Origin: Phalacrocorax aristotelis
Lineage: Eukaryota > Chordata > Aves > Suliformes > Phalacrocoracidae
DNA: 64,000 nucleotides
NCBI RefSeq assembly: GCF_949628215.1
Contig: NC_134311.1
Span: 18,972,582 to 19,036,581 of the forward strand
Direction: 5' to 3'
The notes beneath the pieces are model-generated. The model saw only the letters and a program-made list of their open reading frames with translations. It searched no databases and was not told the DNA's origin. A program made the position numbers and the translations under genes. This document shows, piece by piece, positions 1-11,700 of the stretch (its first letter is position 1; each line of letters begins with the position of its first letter).

Positions 1-3000
1 TTACAGTAATTTCAAATAAAAAATGTAGAAGTACAACATTCAAAAATGTAGCTTTTTAATTCTGATTAAAAATTTAATTCTGATTACTAATTTAATCACT
101 TAACTCTCATAGGTACCATAGCGATCTGTAGGGACTAGAACTGAGAAAAATAAAAGTCATCAACAAAAATTTTGAGCTTGAATGTGCCCGTTATGAAATC
201 AGTGCCAAAATTCTTAAACATTTCCAGTTGTAGCAATGCTAGGCCATACACTTGTGACAGACCAAGTGGTTCTCTTTATCTGTATATAGTAGCGTTGCTT
301 TCATGCACAAATATCGTGGCACTTGCTCCTAGTAGAAGTCAGCTTTGCCAGCCAGCTATTTTCCTCATGCACCTAGGAACCTCTCTCTTTTCTGCACAGC
401 ACACTTCCATAGAGAACCTTCATTATATTGGTAATGCATTATCATTTATCTGCCTCTTACTTATTTGAGGTTTTTGGAGTGCTACTGAGAGTGGCTTGAG
501 TTAGTAAACTCTTGGCCTTTATGTGACAAGAGGAAGAAAAGCTCCTGACAGCCTGAAGCAGACAGCCAGTCTTTTGCAAAAGCCACAGAAATGCCATTGA
601 AAGGGAAGGTTCATCATGCTTGACTGCATTAATAACCAGTCACAGAAAAGTGGCATAGAAGCTAATATATTAAAAACTCACAATGAAGAAGTGGCAGAGA
701 CAGCTGCTGACTAAGGTCTTGAAGCCCCAGCATGACTGATGCTGTCAGTAGCATGACCTATGCAGCATGCCAGTTTCAAACACAAGCAGCTGCTGAAGTT
801 GTTGATTGAATATACAAATGTGTACCAGGGAGAGCATCCAACTTTTTGCTCTGTTGAGGTTTGGCCAAGCTTAAAACTTTCTATAATTTTGCCAGAGCAC
901 ATTTCTGTCCTCTGCTTGCCAGGTCTAAGAAGGAAGGTATTTTGGAAGACTGGGACTTGAAATTAGAACTATCACCTTCATCACATTCCAAATGATTTTA
1001 AGAAAACCTTTGACGCTTAAGTAACACATTAGGAAACATTTGTGTGTTACTGGCATGCCCACTACCTCTTTTTGTGTGTTTCAAGTACAGTTGTGGGAAA
1101 CATTTTCTTTTTCCTTTTGTGACAGGAAAGGGAGATGAGCACTGAGAGAATTACAGAAGATCCAAGAATGGGAGATGATATGAAAATACATGAAGAAAAT
1201 CATGAGAACAGAAAAAAAGAGTTAAAGGATTGGAGGAAAAAAGGAAGGAATAGGATGAATTATTAAGAGATCAGATTCAGTTATCATTTCCCCAGTTATA
1301 AATCAGGAGAGAGTGAAGAACACTGAAATGGTGTGCTCCTGTTCATTTGGGACCCTTGGATCTCGCACGTGGGTTTGTTCAGGTTTTTTTCATTTTGCTT
1401 TTGGTCTTCCACTTCACTATTAGTGTGAAGACTTCAATCAGGGTTCAAATAAAAGTTTATTTTCTTGAAAGATATAGGCTCTGTTTTACAGAAAGGAAAG
1501 GAAATGGTAGTTTAGGTGAGCAGATATTTCTGTGGACATTATGATTACAGCTTTTTTTTATTCCTACCACCTACATTCTCCTACAAACATTTACTAAAAC
1601 TAAGCTACTGATTCCAGGCCTCTTTATATATCTTGTACTTCCAGTTTCTTTGAAGATGTCTTCTACACAGAACAAAATGTGAAAGACAAGCTACCGTTCC
1701 TTGCTATCATGCCACCATGCAAAGTCCCTTCTACCTAAAGCACAGACTGAAGCAAAATTGAGTTAGGGTGAGTGGAATAGGCACTCATCTGGGGAACAGG
1801 AAAGAGATCTTCTATACTGCCACCGTCTAATCTGCAGCTCCTCGACTTCTGGGGCAAGTTAGGCACTGGTAGGACAAGGTACTGGGGGACACTGACACCG
1901 AGCTGCAGCTGCAGAGCAAGAAACCTTTGTATGTGCAGGCTGTCAGGTCTCCTAGCACTCCAGGACAGGACTCAAAGGGAGACAGGATGATCACTCTATC
2001 CTCATCAAATGAAGGGGAGCTGATGGTGCCAGTATGGGGCCAGGTGAGATCATCCTGTAAAGAGGGATAGAGACAGCCAAAGGACTGGGTTCAGGCTATA
2101 TAACCTACAGACACTAAAGGCTTGCTGTCGGTTTCTGGAAAGAAAAAAATACAAAAACGATGCCTTTTAGGAGCTATCAGGTGCTTCTCAGATGACACCT
2201 GGTGGACAAAAACTGAAGAGATTAAAGCAGCCTGCCTTCACAGTGCAGAACTGTACCATCCCTGCTTGCATCTGCACTACTGCTGGTGTGTGTACCTATC
2301 AGGTGCCCTCCCTACTCTGCCTACCCCTGCAGAGTGCATTATTACAGTGCCCCAGAATAAGCACATATCATCCATGTACCTCTAACAGGATGGGGTTTTT
2401 TTCACCTTCTTACAATTTTTTTTTCATATTCTGGCTGATGCCTTGAGTTGTTTTAATTCTGACCTGTGAGTCTGAGGCTAGACTACAGCAGAGACATTGT
2501 TTTCAGAAATAAAAATTCAAGGAAAGCCCATGTTGTTTAGCAGCAACTGAGTGCTTTTATAGTCTAGGATACCTAGACAATTTTATGAATGCCTTCACAA
2601 GCAGATAGTTGTACCCATAGGGTTAAAGGCTTTGATAACTTCTGATCATTAATTTACCCTTTCTCTTTTAAACCACTTCCAGTTTGCTTCTCCAACACCA
2701 GCAGCTTTTCTGCTTGACACTTGAAAACTGCCTTAATGTGTTCTTGTTGAGAACTCAGAGATTACCCTCCAATAAACAAACAAAAAACCCAAAACCAAAC
2801 AAAAACTACAAACAAAACAAAACAACAAAAAAACACAGCTCTGAGCTGACCTGGAGAGAAACATCTACTTAGAGGGGTCTTTCTTCTGGGGATCCACAGC
2901 CAGTGAGTGGTTGCTTATGCCACCTGGTAGGAGAGGTGGTTTCCTCAGGGATCTCATGGATGGGAATACAACATTGCTGTGCAGTCCTTTTTCTCTGTTT

Positions 3001-3427
3001 GGCTTGAAGGATTTCAGGGAAATGGGAGACACCGCTGAACCAATACTGTGATAGATAATGCCTCCTCCATAAAGGTAAGTGGCTGTGGTCAAATCTTTGA
3101 TTGCTGGCATTGCATCTTCCAGGGTAACATTTTTTTTTCTGTTATTTGGCCTTTCTTGTTCTATGTATATCCAGTTCCTTTGAATATTAACAGCTTTTTC
3201 TTGGGGTACTTCCCTGCTTTATTTTTGTGCAAAATCTTGAAAGCTTTTATGAAGCAAAACACACACAGAAGTCAGGGATTTTCTAACCTCAAACAACAAA
3301 CCAACCTGACAGAGTGAGTGTGGGAGAGGTCAGGATGTAATTATGCTACATAATTATCTAGCTTGTTTCTTCTGGATCTAGATTACCCATTTACAGAAGA
3401 AGTTCACAGAGGCCACCCAAGAGTTGT
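1..3427. other. Intergenic sequence upstream of CCDC112, no gene recognised
   Basis: AT-rich non-coding sequence. It contains an A-rich low-complexity run at about 2770-2835 made of AAAC/AAAAC units, and a purine-rich block at 1125-1270. One unexplained minus-strand open frame (2865-3218) is listed separately. In other vertebrates FEM1C lies further upstream of CCDC112, but no FEM1C exon is visible here. Confidence 0.6.
2865..3218 (-). other. Unexplained open reading frame of 117 codons, function unknown
   Basis: A minus-strand frame is open from just after a TAA at 3219-3221 down to a stop at 2865-2867. The first ATG is at 3110, giving 81 codons. The conceptual peptide looks protein-like: it is mixed hydrophilic and hydrophobic, contains a Tyr-Leu-Tyr-Gly-Gly-Gly-Ile-Ile stretch, is Ser/Pro-rich in the middle and ends in a Lys-rich tail. 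I do not recognise it. There is no polypyrimidine-AG acceptor at its upstream edge, no promoter and no poly(A) signal close by. It could be a retrocopy fragment, an exon of an unannotated gene or a chance frame. Confidence 0.2.
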
Positions 3428-3432
3428 GGCAC

Positions 3433-4013
3433 TGTATTTGGTCTGGCTGGGAGAGAGTTAACGTTCCTCACTACAGTCCACATAGAGCTGTGCTTTGTGT
3501 TTGTAGCTAGAAGGGTGTCCATACCCCTCCAGTGTCTGGGGTATTGCTGATCAGTGCTAGCACAGCGTCAGGGCTCTCTCTCCAATGCCTCCCCCAAAGC
3601 CACTGGGCTGGGGGTAGGCAAGAGGTTGGGAGGGGACACAGCCAGGGCAGCTGACCCCAACTGACCAAAGGGTTAACCCACACCACACAACATCGCGCTT
3701 AGCAATAAAAGCTAGGAAAAAGGCGGTGGGGGGGGTATTTGTTATTAAGGTGTTTTTCTTCAAAAGCAACCTCTAGGGGTACTGGGGCCCTACTTCCCCA
3801 GAAGTGGCTGGACTTCGCCTGTTGATAAGAAGTAGAGAATAAATCTTTTTGCTTTCCTTTACTTCCGCACGCAGCCTTTGTTTTTATTCATTAAACTGCC
3901 TTTATCTCTACCCATGGGTTTTTCATCTTATTCTCTCCCCACGCTGCTGAGGAGGGGGAGTGATAGAGCGGCGTGGTGGGCACCTGCTGGCCAGCCAAGG
4001 CCAAGCCACCACA
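3433..4013 (+). mobile_element. Solo ERVL-type LTR with 5-bp target duplication
   Basis: It begins TGTATTTGG and ends ACCACA. Internal landmarks are shared with the other LTRs here: a GGGAGAGAGTTAACG-like start, an ACACAGCCAGGGCAGCTGACCCCAACTGACC block, an AATAAA at 3838-3843 and a TTAAACTGCC...CCCATGGG stretch near the 3' end. The flanks read GGCAC (3428-3432) and GGCAG (4014-4018), a 5-bp duplication with one mismatch; 5 bp is usual for ERVL. No internal retroviral sequence is attached, so it is a recombination-derived solo LTR lying upstream of CCDC112. Confidence 0.8.
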
Positions 4014-4018
4014 GGCAG

Positions 4019-5238
4019 ATTCTGGCTCAGGCAAGTCCTGCTCCAGAGAGGGAATGAAGTAATGTCCTGGCCTAGCTGAAAGCCGGGGTTCATTTTTATA
4101 ACAGCACCACAACTTGGTGCCTGACTGCCCCCTCCCCTGGTGATTACAGTTAGAACTAGCCAAGCCTAGCTCTGCTCCGATACCTGAAATACTTCTGCAA
4201 GTGGTTTCTTTGTAAAGTCCTCAGGATTCTGAGTAACTCACAGGTAAAGTGTGTGGCAAACAATAATATAGATTGACCATGCAGAAATTGGTGAACTACT
4301 TAACAGCATCTGAACTCCACTACCATCAGAGCCACCATGTTGAACTGCTTGCTGAAAACAGGTGCCTGCTCTGGAGCAATCCCTTACCAGTTGTCAGTTT
4401 GCTGATCCTAGTAACCGAAGCCTTGGAAGGGCTGACAGTCACCAAAGGAAAGCAATACAAACATATTCTAGAAGACACATTTTTTCTGTGAAGGACAAGA
4501 CAAAGAAGACTCTGAAACACTGCTGTAGAGAGAATACTTTTACAAGCCATTTCAGGTAGCAATCTGTGAGAACAATCCTCCTTAATTTATGCTGATGACT
4601 ATTTTCAGGTTTTGAAATGTTCCCCTTTACTTGTTAATTCCTATTCAGCAAACACAAAGAGAACAAATGTAAGTGCAGTCATAAAATATAAAGAGGAAAA
4701 ATATATCAGGAAAGTGCTCTTAAAAACATCAATTAGGCAATAAAGTGTCTTCAGCTTTGGCCATTTGGTTAGCATCTGTCAACACTTTTGTGTTCTGCAG
4801 CTGGGAAAACACCAGTTGGTAAAATCTCTTTAGCTAGCAAAGCCACTGCATGAATAGATTATTTCTATTCTGCAGAAATGTTAATTGGCCACTCATTAAA
4901 AGTTTGATTGGTATACGTGAGTGAAAAACAAGATCTTCAGAGTCCCCAAAATGTACTGAATATTGTGAAACTCTTTATGCCAGGATAATGAGGATATGTT
5001 CTGGTCTTCCTGAAGGAAGCAATCAAGACAAAACCTTAAACCCCAACATAACTGAAACCAGAGCCAGTAACAAGCGGGAAAGGGGAAAATAGCATTAGAA
5101 CATATACGCAAGACAGATTAGTCAGTCATAGTCAAATTACAACCCCACATGGCTCTTCACTATTAGCAGCAGCCTGAGAGAACAGCGGGACACCCCACAG
5201 CCAGCACGGCTTGCTGCCACGCGTGTGGTGGACCTCTA
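4019..5238. other. Intergenic sequence between solo LTR and CCDC112 CpG island
   Basis: Mostly AT-rich unique sequence with short chance open frames on both strands. No repeat family or exon was recognised. GC content rises sharply after about 5200. Confidence 0.5.
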
Positions 5239-5239
5239 G

Positions 5240-5760
5240 GTACGCAATTAGTCGTATACCGCAACAGCCCTCGGGCCGGGGCACCGCTGCCCGCCGGGGC
5301 TCCAGCCCGCCGCCCCGAGGGGACACCCACTTGCGACGCCCAGCCTGCGGCCCCAGCTCTCCGAGGCAACCGGGGCCTCTAACAGAACCGGCGGACAGCC
5401 GGGGTCCCTCCAGCCCACACGCCCCCGCCCCAGCGCGCGCACGCCCGCAGCGGCTTGGCGGCGGCGGCGACCCGCCTCACACAGGCGCCGTGCGGCTCGG
5501 AGGAGGCGAGGCAGACGCTCCGCGCAGAAACCCGCCTTCTTTCGGCCGAAATCCCGGGGTTTCGGGAGGCTGGAAGTGGCGGCACGCCGGGGCCTGTCCT
5601 GATCGCCGCCGGCGGGCCGGGACCGCGGTGCCGCCGACATGGCCGCGCTGGCGATGGCCGTTGCTGCGGCGGCCGCCGGGCAGCCAAAGGTAAAGGCCCG
5701 GCCCGGCCCTTCCCGCCGGGAAGGGGGAGTTCCTACGAGGTGTAGGCGTCAACGTTAAAA
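5240..5760 (+). promoter_or_regulatory. CCDC112: CpG-island promoter of CCDC112
   Basis: About 500 bp of very GC- and CpG-rich DNA in an otherwise AT-rich region, ending around the first coding exon (5639-5689). An ETS-like GGAAGTGGCGG lies just upstream of the ATG. No TATA box is evident. This is typical of a broadly expressed TATA-less vertebrate promoter. The exact start site cannot be read from sequence. The long open frames here on both strands are composition artefacts of GC-rich DNA. Confidence 0.8.
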
Positions 5761-8700
5761 AGAAAGCTGCGGGAAGCGGCGCGGGTTCGCCGGGCTGGCC
5801 TCAGCAAGGTCGCTCCGTAACCTGAGCTGGCGGTTTCATAATCTGCGCTCGCAGCAGCAGCTCTGTTAAGGATGGCCAGGGTTGCTGTGAATAAAAACTG
5901 GTAATCTGCAAGGGACAGTAAGCAGATTTCAGAAGCTAAGCTAGTCCTTTTTTTGAACAAGATGAAATGGGGGTAATCTGCTAACCGTAGATTACATGCT
6001 TATAGCCAGGTAGGTGGTTACTCTGGCTCCTCAGACGCTGCCACGAGAGAGACAAGGCAATTGCCTTGATTTAGTATTGCAGTGTGGTGAGCAGCCTCTG
6101 GTAGAGTAAGCTGATGTTGCAGCCTTTCTGTTTTTCTCTTGAATGCATTTTTGTATAATCATCAGCTTGCCATCAGCCCTTGCTCCAGTTTTACACCTGT
6201 GTGACTTAAAATTAGTTGAATAGCGTCAGTATAGAACTGAAGTTAATGCTGTTACTCTGCACTGTGGTGGTGTCTGCTTAAAATTAACCAACCAGCATTT
6301 AAAAAGTATTGGTTTTGAATAATACTTCATTTTGTTATGTACAGAATGACAGCTGTTGCAGTACTGCGGGTGCTAGTCGACAAATTCAGTACCAGAAGAT
6401 GAAAGCTGAACAAGCTAAAAAAATTGAATTCATAAGAACTGCAGAAAAGCTGAAAACTCAGTAAGTTAAACACTTTTATCGTGTTTTCACGCTGTTCTGG
6501 AGGTAACATAACACAAGGTTCATGGTAAGAATTTATGGTAATGAAGCCTTTAGGCTAAGATCTCCTTTTCAGGCGCTTAGCCCTGTTGTTCTAATTACCA
6601 TTTGGACTTTGGTCAGTCATCTGTAGTAAGCTGTTACTACACTACATGCACAAAAAAGAGTGCATGTGGCATAATTGAGTTCTCAGTTTTCCTACTCAGC
6701 TATGCTTGCCCTTCTAAGGACCGAAAGCCTCTAAGACATGCCAACAAAAGGAGAGTTGCTGCAGCATTACAACAGCTTCCTCAGAGAAGATTGAACGTAC
6801 TTAATCTAGAATACCTAGGCCACTGCTTTGGAAAATGGGGGTTCAAGACACCTGAGGCACATAAGTGATTTATATCTGTTTCTCCACATCCTGAGTAAGT
6901 GCTGTAACAACTGCACTGGCAGTTGAAAGACCAGGGAGGTTTCCTTTTGCACGGATGAGCTTTATGAGGAAGAGCTGATGTAGCCACCCAGCTGAAGGAG
7001 AGGTTTGTGGTTGTGAATCTGTAATGAACAGTGACACTTAAGTCTCACAGCAGTGTTTTATGCTGCCTGACTGAATTGGCTTCTCCTTAGAGGATCCTGA
7101 GTTATGGCTCAAAAAATGACTGCTGGGTAATGTAGACATTGCCAAGCAACTTCAAACAAGGCATGCCATTTAACTACAGTCATTGTCCTTCTGTAATTGT
7201 CCTCTGAAGGCTTCTAGCGCACCGTGTGTGGAGATTTGGGTCTAGGGTCTGCTCTCTACAGTCCAGTGGACAGCAAAGCATTTAGACTGTGAACCATAAA
7301 CTGTACCCTATATGGTTCAAACCCCTATAGGAGCAGTAGTTTCCTGAAGAACAAGGCTGCTACTGAGAGAGATTCTTGGGCTGTTGGTAGTATTGGTTAA
7401 CGTTGGGAATCCGACCAGATGTCTCTGTGCAATGTGGCTGTTCTGATCTCTAATGTCATGGCACCAAACTTCACAGATGTGCTTGGAGCTGCAGACACTT
7501 TGGCACGTACTCTTCTGAAGGTCAAACCCTAGCACCCTGCCTGGTTGTAGTAAGGCAAAGCACATCCCACTCTGTTCTACTCTAAAGCTTCTGACCTGAG
7601 TAAGAAAGCAAAATCATAGAATTGTTAAGATTGGAAAAGACCCTTAAGATCATCGAGTCCAACTGCTAACCTATCACTGCCAAGTCCACCGCTAAACCAT
7701 ATCCTCAAGTATCACGTCTACCCTTCTTCTAAATACCTCCAGGGATGGAAACTCAGCCACCTCCCTGGGCAGCCTGTTCCAATGTTTGACAACCGTTTCG
7801 GTGAAGTTTTTCCTAATATCCAACCTAAACTTCCCCTGGCACAGCTTGAGGCCATTTCCTCTCGTCCTATCGCTTGTTACTAGGGAGAAGAGTCCGACCC
7901 CTGCCTCGCTACAGCCTCCTTTCAGGTAGCCGTAGAGAGCGATAAGGTCTCTCCTTAGCCTCCTCCAGACTAAACAACCCCAGCTCCTTACAGCTCTCTG
8001 TACTATATGTAAAGCATAGTCAGTAAGGTAGCAGCTTTAATATCGTAAGTTAAATGCTAATGAACTTGAATTTGAAACTTCAGTTGCAGTAGTACTATTA
8101 CTAATGTTAGGGCTGAGGGAATGTACTTGTTCCGTCTGTGCTGGGGCTCCACCTATGCGTGCAACTGCATTAATACAGCCTGTCTGTCCCAGTGCTTTCC
8201 GGTGAAAGCTCTCATAAAGCTCCCTGCTAGTGAGCATACGGATGAAATTTCAGACTGTTTCAGTGTGACTACCTGTCAGTGAGGTAATTTCCCTGTTAAC
8301 TTCTTTCTCTTATTCAAGTCCTTGGGTTTCTTTGGTGTGTAGTGTTATAACTGCAGGAAGATTTTTCCTTGAAAACAGCTGTAGGAACAACCAGTGTTTT
8401 GTATAAAAATCTAAGACAGTCCTGTTGATACAGCCTTAGCTGGGTACTAACCTTGGAAAATCTTGGGGCTTTGCTAAGTATTCATGTCTTACTCAGTGTG
8501 GCAACCTTTTTTTCCAGGCTTGCAAGTATAGAAAAAGACAAAAACGGACATCTTTACAATAGGAAGAATGATTTCAGGGTAGAACACAGCATACTAGAGG
8601 AACTGGAACATACTATGGCTGTCAGCAGGAAAACTGAAAGTAAGTGGTGTTTTATTTGGGTGTTTTGTTTTACTTTTTTTTTTTTTTACTCTACTGTTGT

Positions 8701-11700
8701 TCGTTTAGACGGTTTTATAATCATGGGTACAGAGAGATTAGTTCAGGTGGAAGGTAGATGCAGATAAAAGTGTGGTATTTCATGATGTGTGCTGCTTATA
8801 ACAAAGATGTCCACAATTCTCTTGCAAAAATCAGCAGGATAAATGTTTTGGGACTTACGTGTTATTAACTGTTTTCTTTTAATCTTTAATGTAGTAGTGC
8901 CACCCATGACCACTTGTCATGGTTCAGCCCCAGTCAGCAACTAGGACCACGCAGCCACTCACTCACTCCCCCCACCCCTGTGGGATGGGGCAGAGAATTG
9001 GAAGCGTAAAAGCAAAAAAAAACCCAAAAAACTTGTGGGTTGAGGTAAGAACAGTTTAATTATTAAAAATAAAATAAATATTATTATGATAATAATAAAA
9101 ATAATAATAATAAAAAGGAAAAGGGAAAAAAAACAGAAACACAAGCGATACAACCGCTCACCAGCTGCCGACCGATGCTGCTGGTCCCCGAGCCGCGATT
9201 GCTGCCTGCCTCCCCCGGCCAGCTCCCCCCAGTTAACGTATTGGGCATGACATTACATGATATGGAATATCCCTTTGGCCAGTTTGGATCAGCTCCCTTA
9301 GCTGTGCCCCCTCCCCTCCCGGCTTCTTGTGCAGCCGGCAGAGCACGGGAAGCTGGAAAAGCCCTTGACTAGTACAAGCACTACCCAGCAACAACTAAAA
9401 CATCGGTGTGTTATCAACACTGTTTTCATACTAAGTCCAGAGCACAGCACTGTGCCAGCTGCAGTGAAGAAGGTTAACTCTATCCCAACTAAAACCATGA
9501 CAGTATCCACCCCTTATTCTATACCGTTTACATCATGCTCAGGTCCCATACTATCCAATACAACTTCAGTAACCCCTACCCACCTTCTCATCCTTCAACA
9601 GAATATACAGGTTTCATTTATCATTCCCCTTTGCCTGAGGCAGGAAGAACCCAGACTGTTTTCCCCAACGTATTTTTCATGTGCACTACAGGGACTCTGT
9701 CCCCTTCCACAGTACGACAGGGTTCTCATTGGGCAGGGCCAGCTCGACTGGCAGATCCCCTAGTGTTGACTAACCATGTGGCTTTTGCTAAGTGTGTATC
9801 CCAGTGTTTAAGTGTTCCACCCCCTATTGCTCTTAGTGTAGTTTTTAACAGTCCATTGTACTGTTCGATTTTCCGGGAGGCTGGTGCGTGATAGGGGATG
9901 TGATACACCCACTCAATGCCAAGCACTTCAGCCCAGGTGTCTATGAGGTTGTTTCAGAAATGAGTCCTGTTGTCTGACTCAATTCTCTCTGGGGTGCTGT
10001 GTCGCCACAGGACTTGTTTTTCCAGACCCAGAATAGTGTTCCTGGTGGTGACATGGGGCATGGGGGGGGTGTGTTTCCAGCCATCTGGTGGTCACTTCCA
10101 CCATTGTAAGCACATGGCGCTTGCCTTGGTGGGTCTGTGGGAGTGTGATATAGACAATCTGCCAAGCCTGCCCATATTTATATTTCATCCATCGTCCCCC
10201 ATACCACAGAGGCTTTACCCGCTTGGCTTGCTTGATTGCAGCACATGCCTCACATTCATGGATAACCTGCGCAGTAGCGTCAAGTCCACCCCTCGATCGC
10301 GAGCCCACCTGTATGTTGCATCTCTCCCTTGACGGCCTGAGGTGTCATGGGCCCACCGAGCTAGAAATAATTCACCCTTATGCTGCCAGTGCAGATCCAC
10401 CTCAGCCACTTCAATCTGAGCAGCCTGATCCACATGCTGGTTGTTTTGATGTTCTTCAGTGGCCCGACTCTTGGGGACGTGAGCATCCACATGACGTACC
10501 TTTACAACCAGGTTCTCTACCCGGGCAGCAATATCTTGCCACAATCTGGCAGCCCAGATGGGTTTGCCTCTGTGCTGCCAGTTGTGCCGCTTCCACTGCT
10601 GTAACCAGCCCCACAAGGCATTTGCCACCATCCAGGGGTCAGTATAGAGATAGAGCACTGGCCACTTTTCCCGTTCAGCGATGTCTAAGGCCAGCTGGAT
10701 GGCCTTTACCTCTGCAAACTGGCTCGATTCACCTTCTCCTTCAGCAGTTTCTGCTACTTGTTGTTTAGGACTCCATACAGCAGCCTTCCATCTCCGGTGC
10801 TTTCCCACAAGGCGACAGGACCCATCAGTGAACAGGGCATACTGCTTCTCCTTTTCTGGCAGTGTGTTATACAGTGGGGCTTCTTCAGCATGTGTCACCT
10901 CCTCCTCTGGTGATAATCCAAAATCTTTGCCTTCTGGCCAGCTCATGATCACTTCCAAGATTCCTGGGCAACTGGGGTTTCCTACTCGAGCCCGCTGGGT
11001 GATCAGTGCAACCCATTTACTCCACGTAGCATCAGTTGCATGGTGTGTAGAGGGGACGTATCCTTTGAACATCCAGCCCAGCACTGGCAGTCGGGGTGCC
11101 AAGAGCAGCTGTGCTTCAGTACCAACCGCTTCTGAAGCAGCTCAAAACCCTTCATATGCCGCCTTTATCTCTTTTTCAGTGGGAGTATAGTGGGCTTCGG
11201 ACCCTCTGTATCCCCAACACCAAAACCCTAGGGGTCAACCTCGGGTCTCCCCTGGCGCTTTCTGCCAGAGGCTCCAGGTAGGGCCATTCTCCCCGGCTGC
11301 AGTGTAGAGCACATTTTTTACATCTTGTCCTGCCCAGACTGGCCTAAAGGCTACTGCATGAACTACCTCCTGTTTAATTTGTTCAAAGGCCTGTTGTTGT
11401 TGCCCCATTTGAAATCATTCTTCTTCCAGGCCACTTGATAGAGAGGGCTTACAATCAGACTACAATCTGGAATATGCATTCTCCAAAAACCCACAATGTC
11501 TAAAAAAGCTTGTGTTTCTTTTTTGCTAGTTGGTGGAGACATGGCTGCTATTTTGTTGATCACATCCATTGGGATCTGACAACATCCATCTTGCCATTTT
11601 ATTCCTAAGAACTGGATCTATTCTGTGGGTCTCTTTACTTTGTTTTATGGCAAAGCCATCTTTCAGAAGGATTTGGACTGTTTTCTTCCCTTTCTCAAAA

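Noticed and set aside
1135..1269. Purine-rich frame starting ATGAGCACTGAG after an acceptor-like TTTTGTGACAG
   Set aside because: Only 44 codons, low-complexity Lys/Glu/Arg content, no donor or partner exons and no recognisable homology.
5211..5752. Several long overlapping open frames on both strands, up to 160 codons
   Set aside because: They lie in the CpG island, where stops are rare. They are Pro/Arg/Ala-rich, mutually overlapping and match no family.
9329..11190. Plus-strand open frames of 110-180 codons
   Set aside because: They are antisense shadows of the minus-strand proviral LTR, integrase and RNase H.
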